Positions 33,520-41,876 of a DNA stretch of 64,000 nt are shown here, piece by piece. Numbering within the stretch: position 1 is the first letter of the stretch; every line of letters starts with the position of its first letter. The DNA is from DAORHV01 sp964513925 (GTDB lineage Bacteria > Patescibacteriota > Gracilibacteria > Peribacterales > Peribacteraceae): the NCBI GenBank assembly GCA_964513925.1, contig CAZENR010000005.1:25885-89884 (forward strand). Direction: 5' to 3'. The notes under the pieces were generated by a model that was not told where the DNA came from, ran no database searches, and saw only the letters and a program-made list of their open reading frames with translations. The translations under genes and the position numbers were made by a program.

Positions 33520-36009
33520 CTAGCGGTTTTTCGTGTGAATGTGCGCTGTCTTGCAGATCTCGAAGAAAATGAATCCGACAAGAGTTGCGCCCATCACGAC
33601 ACCCCACGCCTCCAAAGGCATTGGCACGACCTTGAACAGCATTCCCATTGGTGTGTACAACAGAACTAGGTGTAACCCCAGGGAAATACCAATAGCCCCG
33701 AGCAACCAGGGGTTGCCAAACGGCGAAGCCATGAAGACCGAACGCTTCATGCGCGTGGAGAGCGCCAGGAAGAATTGGAAAACGATCGTCGTGGTAAGCG
33801 CGCCTGTACGAGCAAGGTGAATGCTGTCGCCCAAGTGGTGCGTCAACCACCAGAACACCCAAAGAGACAGTACTGCGTTGCACAAACCTGCTACAAATAA
33901 GAGCGGAACCTCGCCGGTGAGTACGTTCTGCCCTTTCCTTCGCGGAGGACGAGTCATGATGTTCTCCTCTCCCTTTTCCGCGGCAAGCGCAAGGGCGGGC
34001 AAGCTGTCTGTGACAAGGTTCACCCACAAAATGTGTAGTGGCAACAGCGGCAAAGGGAAGTTTATCAGCATTGCCCCGGAAATAAGCAATACCTCGCCAA
34101 CGTTGGATCGCAACAAGAAGACGATGAACTTACAGATATTGTCATATATGCGTCGACCCTCGGCTATAGCAGCAACAATCGTCGCATAGTTGTCATCCGT
34201 GAGCACCATTGCACCGGATTCGCGCGCCACATCGGTGCCCCGCATGCCCATTGCGACGCCAACGTGAGACCGCTTCAGGGCAGGGGCATCGTTGACGCCG
34301 TCTCCACTCATCGCAACAACTTGGCCCATGGCTTGGAACGCCTCGAGAATCTTCACCTTGTGCACCGGTTGCACACGGGCAAAGACAGACACGGTTTTTA
34401 ACTCATGCTGCAACTGCTGCTGATCCAGCTGGTCTAAAGCGACCCCATCGATAACCCCAGAGGTTTCCAATCCGACTTCGTTTGCAATATAGCCGGCAGT
34501 CACAGGATTATCTCCGGTTATCATCACCGTGCGGATGCCAGCCTTCTTGGCCAGCTGGATGGCCTCCTTCACGCCTTTGCGTGCTGGATCGACCATGGCG
34601 ATAAGTCCCAGCAAGCGCAGCCCCGAACCCTCGTCGCATGCGACAGCTAGCACGCGCAGTCCGCGTTTTGCCATCTTCTCGTTCTCCGTGTGCACGCGCT
34701 TGGCATCTGCAGCATCGATCATGCCTGCGATAACTTCCGCTGCACCCTTGGCAAACTTCACTTGCTTGCCGCTACGTACGTGCGAGGTAACCATGTACTT
34801 TGCCTCGGATGTGAAAGGTACATCTTCGACATCTATTGTCAGCCGTTCAGCGCTGAGTTGTTTTGCATGATCCAGCAATGCGATCTCCGTAGGGTCTCCG
34901 ATGTTCGGCAGTTCAGCACGGTTGCACGAAGCAGCTGCAGTGAGTAGTAATGTCTCGTCCACCCCAGCGTTTGTCCATACTTCCACGACCTTCATCTGGT
35001 TCTCTGTCATGGTGCCGGTCTTGTCTGCACAAATGACCGTCACGTTACCGAGGGTTTCTATAGCATCAAGACGACGGATGAGTGCGTTTTTCTTGATCAT
35101 GCGCTGCACGCCGATGGCCAAACAAATGGTGACAATAGCAGGCAAACCCTCCGGAACTGCTGCAACCGCCAAGCTGACCGCCGTAAAGAAGATGTCGATC
35201 GGCTGCATGCCTTTGGACAGGCCAAGGACGAAAATGACGGCGCAAAGACCCAGGACAATAGTCCCGATTTTCTCACCTACGCGCTTGAGCTCTAGCTGCA
35301 ACGGAGTCGGTGGTGGCTTTAACTCCATTACCATCGATGTGATTTTGCCTATTTCGGTCTGCAATGCGATCGCAGTGACTACGGCCTCGCAAGAACCGCG
35401 TGTGATAACCGTACCTGCAAAGACCTTTCCCCTCCCCGGCTCGCCTTCGCCGTCGCGCAGCGCCCGTTTTTCCACCGGTAAGGATTCGCCAGTGAGACTG
35501 GATTCGTCTGCCTCGCAAGACGAGCTGAGGATAATTCTTCCGTCCGCGCTGACTCGGTCACCGGCCTCCAGCAACTGGATATCGCCCGGAGCCAGTTCTC
35601 TGGAAGGAATAATTTTCACCTGTCCGTCGCGACGAACCTTTACCTGCGGAGCGCTGAGTTTTTTTAGCAATGCGATTGCATTTTCTGCGCGCCTCTCCTG
35701 AAAGAATCCAAGCGCTGCGTTCAGAAGAACAATGGCCATGATCACGATTGCATTAATCATTTCATCCTCATGCACGGAGCCGTGCTGAATGTACGGAACG
35801 GCCAACGACACTGCTACCGCTACGAGCAGAATGTAGACCATGGTGTTCTGAAACTGCGCCAGAACCTGCTTCCAAACCGCCTCATGCTTCTCCGGAATCT
35901 CATTAAAGCCGTAGCGTTGCCTGGATAGCTCAATTTCTCTGTCATCTAGCCCTCGCTCGGTTGCGTGCAAGGCTTCGAGGATTGCGGTCTTTGTGGCTGT
36001 GTCGGCCAT
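33520..36009 (-). CDS. P2-type cation-transporting ATPase (Ca2+-ATPase-like)
   Basis: 829 aa polytopic pump. In order: N-terminal cation ATPase domain, actuator TGES (SLTGESLPVEKR), M4 motif PEGLPAIVTICLAI, phosphorylation site CADKTGTMTEN, ATP-domain elements, MITGDNPVTAGYIANEVG, hinge SGDGVNDAPALKRS, and six C-terminal membrane helices (M5-M10). PEGLP in M4 favours Ca2+/Mn2+ (SERCA/PMR1-like) export; Na+ or K+ pumps of the same class cannot be excluded. Convergent with the DOT1-like gene, 9 nt apart. Confidence 0.92.
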   Translation of the reverse strand: MADTATKTAILEALHATERGLDDREIELSRQRYGFNEIPEKHEAVWKQVLAQFQNTMVYILLVAVAVSLAVPYIQHGSVHEDEMINAIVIMAIVLLNAALGFFQERRAENAIALLKKLSAPQVKVRRDGQVKIIPSRELAPGDIQLLEAGDRVSADGRIILSSSCEADESSLTGESLPVEKRALRDGEGEPGRGKVFAGTVITRGSCEAVVTAIALQTEIGKITSMVMELKPPPTPLQLELKRVGEKIGTIVLGLCAVIFVLGLSKGMQPIDIFFTAVSLAVAAVPEGLPAIVTICLAIGVQRMIKKNALIRRLDAIETLGNVTVICADKTGTMTENQMKVVEVWTNAGVDETLLLTAAASCNRAELPNIGDPTEIALLDHAKQLSAERLTIDVEDVPFTSEAKYMVTSHVRSGKQVKFAKGAAEVIAGMIDAADAKRVHTENEKMAKRGLRVLAVACDEGSGLRLLGLIAMVDPARKGVKEAIQLAKKAGIRTVMITGDNPVTAGYIANEVGLETSGVIDGVALDQLDQQQLQHELKTVSVFARVQPVHKVKILEAFQAMGQVVAMSGDGVNDAPALKRSHVGVAMGMRGTDVARESGAMVLTDDNYATIVAAIAEGRRIYDNICKFIVFLLRSNVGEVLLISGAMLINFPLPLLPLHILWVNLVTDSLPALALAAEKGEENIMTRPPRRKGQNVLTGEVPLLFVAGLCNAVLSLWVFWWLTHHLGDSIHLARTGALTTTIVFQFFLALSTRMKRSVFMASPFGNPWLLGAIGISLGLHLVLLYTPMGMLFKVVPMPLEAWGVVMGATLVGFIFFEICKTAHIHTKNR

Positions 36010-36071
36010 GAGTGAAATAAGGTAAGATTACACGGAGACTACCACACTGCATTCTTTCGCCAAGCGGGACC

Positions 36072-36401
36072 ATGCCAAAAGCAAAAGACATCGCCTTCTT
36101 GTACACCACATTTGCATCTGCAGCCGAAGCGAAGAAGGTAAGCAGGAAGTTGCTGCAAGAAGGCTTCATTGCCTGCGCGAACATTCTCCCTGCAGCTGTT
36201 TCGCTTTTCTCATGGCAAGGAAAACACCAGCAGGCAAAGGAGGTGCCGACGCTGTATAAGACAACATCTCGTTTAGCCGCCAAGTCGATGAAGCGCCTGG
36301 CTGAACTGCACTCGTACGAATGCCCGTGCATTGTAGAAATTCCCGTAGGACGGAGTCACGCTGCGTACGCCAAATGGATTCAGGCCAGCGTGCAAAAATA
36401 A
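36072..36401 (+). CDS. cutA: CutA1 family protein
   Basis: 109 aa trimeric ferredoxin-like protein. FLYTTFASAAEAKKVSRKLL, FIACANILPAAVSLFSWQGK and HSYECPCIVEIPVGRSH match CutA. Historically linked to divalent-cation tolerance; its true role is unclear. It lies beside the cation ATPase, divergently oriented, which may or may not be functional. Confidence 0.93.
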   Translation: MPKAKDIAFLYTTFASAAEAKKVSRKLLQEGFIACANILPAAVSLFSWQGKHQQAKEVPTLYKTTSRLAAKSMKRLAELHSYECPCIVEIPVGRSHAAYAKWIQASVQK

Positions 36402-36420
36402 TGCGCTATACTGCAAGTGT

Positions 36421-36510
36421 GGAAGGGTGGCCGAGTGGTCGATGGCGACAGTCTTGAAAACTGTTAACCCCGCAAGGGGTTCGAGGGTTCGAATCCCTCC
36501 CCTTCCGCCA
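36421..36510 (+). tRNA. tRNA-Ser (TGA)
   Basis: 90 nt, long variable arm (CCCCGCAAGGGG), encoded CCA. Acceptor GGAAGGG/CCCTTCC, anticodon stem ACAGT/ACTGT with TGA. A GC-rich hairpin (36524-36539, AGGGGC/GCCCCT) follows without a T-run. Confidence 0.95.
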
Positions 36511-36561
36511 GAGTATTTATGAAAGGGGCTAAAGCCCCTCTCATGAGCTCTCCTCAACTGG

Positions 36562-36567
36562 TATCAT
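36562..36567 (+). promoter_or_regulatory. -10 box of gene 36574 (leaderless)
   Basis: TATCAT with 6 nt to ATG 36574. Confidence 0.45.
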
Positions 36568-36573
36568 ATTTCT

Positions 36574-37065
36574 ATGCATGCACTTCGCTTCTTAGCCAAA
36601 CCAGCCGGAATCATTCTCGGAACAATCTTGGGAATCGTGTTACTGCTTGGATTTGCCATTACCTGGAGCACGCAACACAGCGACCTGCAGCAGCAATTTC
36701 TGCAGGGCTCTATGCCGAAAACACTGCCAGATGGGCCGTATCGCGGTACCGTCCCAGGGTACGCCGGAGCCTGGGAAGGCAAGATGTTCGACGGCGCCAA
36801 TGGCAGGGGTAAGAACCTGTTTCGTAGTGGTACGGCATTAGAACCCAAGTATCCATTCCTCCTGGAACGCTCAAAAGGACTGCGTGACCCGCAACTACAG
36901 GTAGTGCGACTCAATTACAATGTAGAGGGCAATCCGGCGTGGTTGCGGCTGGTCACCGATGAAATGGTACAGACCGGTTCTGGCAAGTATTTAGGTAAAG
37001 TCTATGTAACGCTGGTTCCGGGCTATCCGTTTGCACTGGGCTTCTTTGAACTGAGTAAAAACTGA
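36574..37065 (+). CDS. Conserved hypothetical membrane-anchored protein
   Basis: 163 aa. One N-terminal membrane segment (about residues 11-30, GIILGTILGIVLLLGFAI) and an exported or membrane-associated domain with ordered motifs: LPDGPYRGTVPGYAGAWEGK, SKGLRDPQLQVVRLNYNVEG, NPAWLRLVTDEMV, SGKYLGKVYVTLVPGYPFAL. This pattern recalls a widespread uncharacterised family, but I cannot name it with certainty. A -10 box 6 nt upstream supports the start. The aquaporin gene follows 34 nt later with its own promoter. Confidence 0.7.
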   Translation: MHALRFLAKPAGIILGTILGIVLLLGFAITWSTQHSDLQQQFLQGSMPKTLPDGPYRGTVPGYAGAWEGKMFDGANGRGKNLFRSGTALEPKYPFLLERSKGLRDPQLQVVRLNYNVEGNPAWLRLVTDEMVQTGSGKYLGKVYVTLVPGYPFALGFFELSKN

Positions 37066-37070
37066 TACAC
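37065..37070 (+). promoter_or_regulatory. -10 box for the aquaporin gene
   Basis: TACACT, 29 nt before ATG 37100. A second TTACACT lies nearer. The leader is C/T-rich (CTCTTCCCCACATACTCCC). Confidence 0.45.
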
Positions 37071-37099
37071 TGCGTTTACACTCTTCCCCACATACTCCC

Positions 37100-37702
37100 A
37101 TGATGCGCGCCCTTCCGAAGTACGCAGCCGAACTGCTCGGCACTTTCGTATTGGCTTTCGCCGTGTCGCTCTCGCTGCAGAGTGAGTGGCCGCTGGCCAC
37201 CCCGATCATTGCCGCTCTGACGGTGGGTTTGTTTGTCTACTCCGTGGGAAACATCAGCGGTACGCACATCAATCCTGCAGTCACCATTGCTTTGGCCAGC
37301 ATTCGTAAAATCGATGTGAAAGATGCACTGTGCTACTTGGTGGCGCAGTTCCTCGGTGGCGTGCTTGCAATGCTTGCCGCAAAGCACTACGGAAGCGGCT
37401 TTGCTCCGGCACTGCTGGTTGCAGACACTCCGCGCGTCATGGCTGCGGAAGCAATGGGAGCGTTCATACTTGTCTTTGGCATCTCGGCTGTTGTCTACGG
37501 AAAAGTGCACTCCGCTGCATCTGGACTCACTATCGGCGGATCGCTGCTGCTTGGCATTCTCATCGCATCTGTAGCCTCGAACGGCGTGCTCAACCCGGCC
37601 GTTGCCATAGGTATCGGCTCGGTATCGCTGTCGTACTTGCTGGCTCCGATTGTCGGCGCGCTTGCTGCGGCTTGGCTCTTTCGCTGGCTGGCAAAGGCCT
37701 AA
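37100..37702 (+). CDS. Aquaporin/MIP family channel
   Basis: 200 aa with six membrane helices and two half-helix loops, shorter than typical ~230 aa aquaporins. Both NPA boxes are present: GTHINPAVT (near residue 59) and GVLNPAVA (near residue 161). The residue after the second NPA is Val where the Arg of the aromatic/Arg filter is nearly always found, so selectivity may differ from classical water channels. AAELLGTFVLAF at the N-terminus is the MIP helix-1 signature. ATG 37103 is an equally good start. Confidence 0.88.
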   Translation: MMRALPKYAAELLGTFVLAFAVSLSLQSEWPLATPIIAALTVGLFVYSVGNISGTHINPAVTIALASIRKIDVKDALCYLVAQFLGGVLAMLAAKHYGSGFAPALLVADTPRVMAAEAMGAFILVFGISAVVYGKVHSAASGLTIGGSLLLGILIASVASNGVLNPAVAIGIGSVSLSYLLAPIVGALAAAWLFRWLAKA

Positions 37703-37729
37703 GCGCTGCCATTAGAGGCAATTCTATGG

Positions 37730-37735
37730 TATAAT
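37730..37735 (+). promoter_or_regulatory. -10 box of gene 37762
   Basis: Consensus TATAAT, 26 nt before ATG. The leader is TTTCCCTTCACTTC-rich. Confidence 0.55.
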
Positions 37736-37761
37736 GGAGTGATTTCCCTTCACTTCTATAT

Positions 37762-38238
37762 ATGCCAGGCATCGATGACGCAGCCAGGTTCGTGGGCAAT
37801 GAAGTCAAACGTGCTGCAAAAGACGTGAAAGACAGTGCGAAGAACGTGGTAAATGACGCCAAGAGCGCCGGAGCAAAAAGTGCCTTCGATATTCCTGGTT
37901 CTACTGTCGCATCGATGCTGAAGAACGGAGGTACTCTTGGTATAAAGCTGCTCGTATTGCGTCCAGCCGAATGGATATTTCGTGCTAGCTCGGCCATGGC
38001 TTTAGCAGGAGTAAAAACAGGCGTGGACTTGGCAAAACTTATTCCCATTCCGCTTCCGGGTGGCAACCGAAACATCGCCCAAATGCAGGCGTCGGTAAAT
38101 GATGTGAGGCAAGCTATTCAGATTGGCGCACGTGGCGACACGCGCAGCCTGGGTGCTATCATGCAGGACCTACGGACTGCCCGTACTACAACGCAACCAC
38201 CTGTAACGCCCAATGCCAACCCTCCCCCCGCCGCTTAG
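37762..38238 (+). CDS. Hypothetical protein with amphipathic N-terminus
   Basis: 158 aa, not recognised. The N-terminal 45 residues are Ala/Lys/Asp-rich with LEA-like helical periodicity (VKRAAKDVKDSAKNVVNDAK). A moderately hydrophobic middle (LGIKLLVLRPAEWIFRASSA) may bind membrane. The C-terminus is Pro-rich. It begins a three-gene overlapping set with the riboflavin kinase (26-nt overlap) and the Mur ligase. Promoter and start agree. Confidence 0.65.
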   Translation: MPGIDDAARFVGNEVKRAAKDVKDSAKNVVNDAKSAGAKSAFDIPGSTVASMLKNGGTLGIKLLVLRPAEWIFRASSAMALAGVKTGVDLAKLIPIPLPGGNRNIAQMQASVNDVRQAIQIGARGDTRSLGAIMQDLRTARTTTQPPVTPNANPPPAA

Positions 38239-38626
38239 TCCGCCGATACGTTTCTCCGCTGCGACTACTCAAGGTGCGGGAAGAGGTCGAAGGTTAAAAG
38301 TTCCAACGATCAACTTGGATATAACCGCCGCACCAGCAGCGCTAACGCACGGTATTTACGCTTGCAGGATACGGTTTGCAGGCCAGGAGTACGGTGGCAG
38401 CATGCATTTTGGGCCGCGCCCGGTGTTTCGGGATTCGGAATCGCTGGAAGTACACGTGCTCGATACGGTGGTGACGGAGTTTCCTTCGGAGGTTGAGGTT
38501 GATGTTCTTGCGCGACTGCGAGACGTAGCCATGTTTGATACAGCCCAGGAGTTGCAAGAAGCCATAGCGCATGACATTGCGCTGACGCGTGGTATTCTGG
38601 CCGCATGTCCGTCGGATCGGCGTTAA
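38213..38626 (+). CDS. Riboflavin kinase domain protein
   Basis: 137 aa. The region GRGRRLKVPTINLDITAAPA (G-x-GRGR-L-x-x-PT-x-N), GIYACRIRFAGQEYGGSMHF, FGPRPVF and LEVHVLD fits the C-terminal flavokinase domain of RibF, which phosphorylates riboflavin to FMN. The FMN adenylyltransferase half of normal bifunctional RibF is missing, so FAD synthesis would need another enzyme. The start overlaps the previous gene by 26 nt and the stop overlaps the Mur ligase by 22 nt, suggesting translational coupling. Confidence 0.78.
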   Translation: MPTLPPPLSPPIRFSAATTQGAGRGRRLKVPTINLDITAAPAALTHGIYACRIRFAGQEYGGSMHFGPRPVFRDSESLEVHVLDTVVTEFPSEVEVDVLARLRDVAMFDTAQELQEAIAHDIALTRGILAACPSDRR

Positions 38627-39921
38627 AACGCCTCATTCACAACAGGCACCCCCTCAGACTTGCTTGGCACAGGAGCAAGGGCGTACTTGCAGCGGTGCGG
38701 TATGGCATACCGGCACGCAGGCTTCAGATCATCGGCATTACCGGAACCGACGGTAAGACGACTGTCACCAGCATGGTGGCACATATCCTACACTTCGCAG
38801 GGAAAAGCGTCGGTGCCGCCTCGACAACGTTTTTTCGCGTAAAGGACTCCGTGCGCTGGAACGAGACGCACATGACATCCATTCGTCACGAACCTTTTCA
38901 GCGTTTTTTACGCGAATGCGTCGATGCTGGCTGCGAGTATTTCGTAGCTGAAGCAGCTTCTCACGGATTGGTGCAGGGAAGGCTTGGGCCGATGCGCCCC
39001 GCTGTTGCCGCTATTACGAACACATCGCTCGAACACCTGGATTACCACGGCACTATGGAGCAATACCGCAAAGACAAAGGCTTGTTGTTTTCTATGTTGG
39101 GCGGACATGGCACAAAGGTGCTGAATGTCCGCGACGATACCTTTGGATCGTACGTCCGGATTCCGAGCACGCGCACCATCGGCTACGATGGCGCGGGTGG
39201 CATTGGCCCGTTTGCAGGATGCGACAGCTCGTTATGGCTAAGCGATATTGTCGCCGAGCAAAACGCCTGCACCGCGCTTGTACACGATGACAGCGGCAAC
39301 AGTGTTCCCCTGCGGCTGGGAGTACCCGGTCTCTTCAATTTGGAAAATGCACTGTGCGCCATAGGTTGCGCGATGGCGGAGGGAGTAGCGTTGCAGGCAT
39401 GTATTTCTGCACTGGCTAGCTTTGGCGGGGTTCCCGGGCGGCTGGAACGCATAAACATGGGTCAACCCTTCTCGGTGTTCGTCGACTTTACCGTTACGCC
39501 ACTCGCATACGAAAAAACGCTGAAGGCAGTCCGCGCCATGACTGAGCCGGGCAAGCGAGTAATGGTGCTGACAGGAGCCTGTGGAAACCGCATGCGAGAG
39601 AAGCGGCCGGTTATTGGCAAACTATGCAGTGAACTTGCCGATGTAGTTATAGTGACCACCGACGAAACACAAACGGAAAGTCCGCAGCGGATTATTGACG
39701 AGGTGTGGTCTGGCGTGGACACACAACGTACGCAGGCACACCGTATCACCGATCGTCGGGAGGCTATTGCCTTCCTGCTACGCAGTGCGCAGCCCGGCGA
39801 CAGCGTTGCACTTTGCGGCATGGGAGCCTGTCAAACCATGCAAACGCAAACAGGCCTCATTCCGTGGGATGAACGCGAAGTCGCTCGCGAAGAGCTGCGG
39901 AAAGCCGGCTACGCGCGCTGA
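38605..39921 (+). CDS. MurE-like Mur ligase
   Basis: 438 aa ATP-dependent amide ligase with central and C-terminal Mur domains. P-loop GITGTDGKTTVTSM (near residues 44-57); EAASHGLVQGRL with the Mur catalytic Glu/His; TNTSLEHLDYHGTMEQYRKD (carbamylated-Lys region K-D-K); PGLFNLENALCAI; and the C-terminal DFTVTPLAYEKTL. This is closest to MurE, adding the third peptide residue to UDP-MurNAc-Ala-Glu. The usual MurE N-terminal uridine-binding domain (~90 residues) is reduced, and the DNPR-type diaminopimelate motif is replaced by TTDETQTESP, so the added residue is uncertain. It converges with lgt with a 13-nt overlap. Confidence 0.82.
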   Translation: MSVGSALKRLIHNRHPLRLAWHRSKGVLAAVRYGIPARRLQIIGITGTDGKTTVTSMVAHILHFAGKSVGAASTTFFRVKDSVRWNETHMTSIRHEPFQRFLRECVDAGCEYFVAEAASHGLVQGRLGPMRPAVAAITNTSLEHLDYHGTMEQYRKDKGLLFSMLGGHGTKVLNVRDDTFGSYVRIPSTRTIGYDGAGGIGPFAGCDSSLWLSDIVAEQNACTALVHDDSGNSVPLRLGVPGLFNLENALCAIGCAMAEGVALQACISALASFGGVPGRLERINMGQPFSVFVDFTVTPLAYEKTLKAVRAMTEPGKRVMVLTGACGNRMREKRPVIGKLCSELADVVIVTTDETQTESPQRIIDEVWSGVDTQRTQAHRITDRREAIAFLLRSAQPGDSVALCGMGACQTMQTQTGLIPWDEREVAREELRKAGYAR

Positions 39922-40706
39922 GAACGCGTACCAAAGCGCACCCATACCCAGACAATGATTCCCAGTGCCAGCACGGGGAGGGTGAGTACTTGTCCACGGC
40001 TGAAAGACCAACCAAAGAGTGGCACAAACCCGTACGGCTGGTCGCGGAAGTGCTCAACAAGAAAACGGAGAATGCCGTACAGCACCAGGAACAGCGCAGA
40101 TGTCTCACCCGCGCGCTTCGGCATGCGCGCTGTGGAACGCAAATGCCAAAAACAAACGAGGGCGATGAGCAAGTCTTTGCACATGGCATAGATTTGCGTT
40201 GGATGGCGCAAGCCCTCTGCACCAGGAAAGGCCATCGCCCACGGCACCGAGGTAACGGTGCCATACAGCTCCAAATTGATGAAATTCCCGACTCGGCCCA
40301 GTGCAAGACCTATGGCCACCGGCACCATGAGCACATCCGTCAGTCGCAACAGCGGAATCCCTTGTCTGCGTGCGAATAACACCAATGCAAGTATAACGCC
40401 GACAAAGCCGCCATGCGACGCCATGCCGCCCTTCCAAACTGCAACGACATCAAGCGGGTGCTGCAAAAAGTACGGAAAATCATAAAAAAACACATACCCC
40501 AGCCTTCCGCCGAGCAAGACACCCAGGAAGACGTGCAGTACCAACGATTCTCGCTGCGCATCGGTCAGCGATACTTCGCGGTAACGCTGTAGGCGCGGCA
40601 AGAGATAGATGCCGATGAGAAACCCCAGCAAGTACATGATTCCATACCAATGAACCGAAATGGGGCCAACTGTCAGCGCAATAGCGCGCGATGGGAAGAA
40701 CTGCAT
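39909..40706 (-). CDS. lgt: Prolipoprotein diacylglyceryl transferase
   Basis: 265 aa polytopic enzyme that attaches diacylglycerol to the lipobox Cys. VGPISVHWYGIMYLLGFLIG at the N-terminus, GGRLGYVFFYDF, GGMASHGGFVGVILAL, the signature GLALGRVGNFINLELYG, and a late HPTQIY and REHF-like segment (LVEHFRDQPYG). Seven membrane spans are expected. It would modify the lipoproteins found in this window (for example 10238, 44078, 49134, 52952). ATG 40706 is chosen because the conserved N-terminus starts there; the longer frame overlaps tsaD. Confidence 0.93.
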   Translation of the reverse strand: MQFFPSRAIALTVGPISVHWYGIMYLLGFLIGIYLLPRLQRYREVSLTDAQRESLVLHVFLGVLLGGRLGYVFFYDFPYFLQHPLDVVAVWKGGMASHGGFVGVILALVLFARRQGIPLLRLTDVLMVPVAIGLALGRVGNFINLELYGTVTSVPWAMAFPGAEGLRHPTQIYAMCKDLLIALVCFWHLRSTARMPKRAGETSALFLVLYGILRFLVEHFRDQPYGFVPLFGWSFSRGQVLTLPVLALGIIVWVWVRFGTRSQRA

Positions 40707-40762
40707 GCAATAATGGCGTACACTGTGCTCGATCCTACTCCGCACCTGATCGAACCGCCACC

Positions 40763-41791
40763 ATGCGCATTCTTGGAATAGAGACATCATGCGATGAAAC
40801 GTCGGCCGCCATTGTTGAAGGCGGAACCGTTGTCCGAAGCTGCGTCATCGCCAGTTCGCAGCGAGACTTCGGCGATACCGGTGGCGTAATTCCAGAGTAT
40901 GCCGCCAGAAAGCAACTGGAATGCGTGCTGCCGGTTGTCGATACGGCGCTGAAGCAAGCTGGCGTGAAGTATGCAGACTTGGATGCCATTGCCGTGACGC
41001 ATGCCCCCGGCTTGCTCGGCTCGCTGTTGGTTGGAACATCGACTGCCCGAACGCTCAGTGCGTTATGGAACCTGCCGCTGATCCCCGTGCACCATACGTT
41101 GGGGCATCTAAGCTCCACCTGGCTGGACTGCGCAGAAGAGCCTGTGTTCCCGGTTCTTACTCTCTCGGTTTCGGGAGGACACACGGACTTGTGGCACCGA
41201 ACAACACACTGCACTGGAGCGCTTGTAGCAACCACCGTGGACGACGCTGCTGGGGAGGCGTTCGACAAAGGGGCTGTTTTACTGGGGTTAGGATACCCCG
41301 GCGGGCCGCAGCTTTCTACGCTGGCAAAAAAGGGCAAGCGTGACGCGTTCACATTCCCGCTGCCCATGGCCACGCAGGCAGGATTCAGCTTTTCCGGCTT
41401 AAAAACATCGCTCAAGTACACTCTACGAGATTTGGGCTCGCATCCGGACACTCAAACGGCAGCCGATCTTGCAGCAAGCTACCAAGAAGCCATCTGCTCG
41501 CACTTGTCGCACCAGCTTGGTCTTGCACTTGAACAGCATGGCGACTGCGCCGAAGTACACATTGTCGGTGGCGTATCGGCTAACGAGAGGTTACGAGAAC
41601 GAGTGCTGGAAGTATGCGAAGAGAACGGGGTAAACATGCGTACTCCGGCCAGCCTACGATACTGCACGGATAATGCCGCCATGATTGCTGCTGCTGGCGA
41701 ATTTCTCGTTGCAAGCGACGCACACTGGCTCGGCTGCGACTTTCAAACGCAGGCAACGCAGTCACTCAGCTCTCAGCTTAGAACTGGATAG
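40763..41791 (+). CDS. tsaD: tRNA N6-adenosine threonylcarbamoyltransferase
   Basis: TsaD/Kae1/Gcp, 342 aa. Transfers threonylcarbamoyl to A37 of ANN-decoding tRNAs. MRILGIETSCDETSAAIVEG at the N-terminus, THAPGLLGSLLVG, metal-binding HHTLGHL (His-x3-His), SVSGGHTDLW, DDAAGEAFDKGA, GGVSANERLRERV and CTDNAAMIA. ATG 40763 matches the family N-terminus; the longer frame overlaps the divergent lgt promoter region. A TACACT box lies 38 nt upstream. Confidence 0.96.
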   Translation: MRILGIETSCDETSAAIVEGGTVVRSCVIASSQRDFGDTGGVIPEYAARKQLECVLPVVDTALKQAGVKYADLDAIAVTHAPGLLGSLLVGTSTARTLSALWNLPLIPVHHTLGHLSSTWLDCAEEPVFPVLTLSVSGGHTDLWHRTTHCTGALVATTVDDAAGEAFDKGAVLLGLGYPGGPQLSTLAKKGKRDAFTFPLPMATQAGFSFSGLKTSLKYTLRDLGSHPDTQTAADLAASYQEAICSHLSHQLGLALEQHGDCAEVHIVGGVSANERLRERVLEVCEENGVNMRTPASLRYCTDNAAMIAAAGEFLVASDAHWLGCDFQTQATQSLSSQLRTG

Positions 41792-41876
41792 CGCCCAATG
41801 CAGGCAAAATCGCGCTGGCCACTATGGCAAGGACGCCTATGAACGCAACAATCTTTACTGCTGAAGAACGCTTCAT
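41778..41876 (-). CDS. 32-residue membrane peptide translationally coupled to the PKD protein
   Basis: ATG at 41876 overlaps the TGA of the PKD-domain gene as ATGA, the same coupling used by purQ/SpoU. It reads 32 codons to TAA: basic start (MKRSSAVK) and one hydrophobic helix (IVAFIGVLAIVASAILPALG). The 3' end overlaps the convergent tsaD by 14 nt. The ATGA junction and good membrane-peptide composition make it a probable gene. Function unknown; it may be a small subunit of the PKD membrane protein. Confidence 0.6.
   Translation of the reverse strand: MKRSSAVKIVAFIGVLAIVASAILPALGAIQF

Noticed and set aside
33520..36009. Alternative genetic code (TGA as sense, as in some CPR lineages)
   Set aside because: TGA serves as a plausible stop in several genes (for example the ATGA junctions at 13384 and 41873), and no conserved domain is interrupted by TGA.
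36524..36539. Terminator after tRNA-Ser(TGA)
   Set aside because: A good stem (AGGGGC/GCCCCT) but no T-run; kept only as a note in the tRNA entry.
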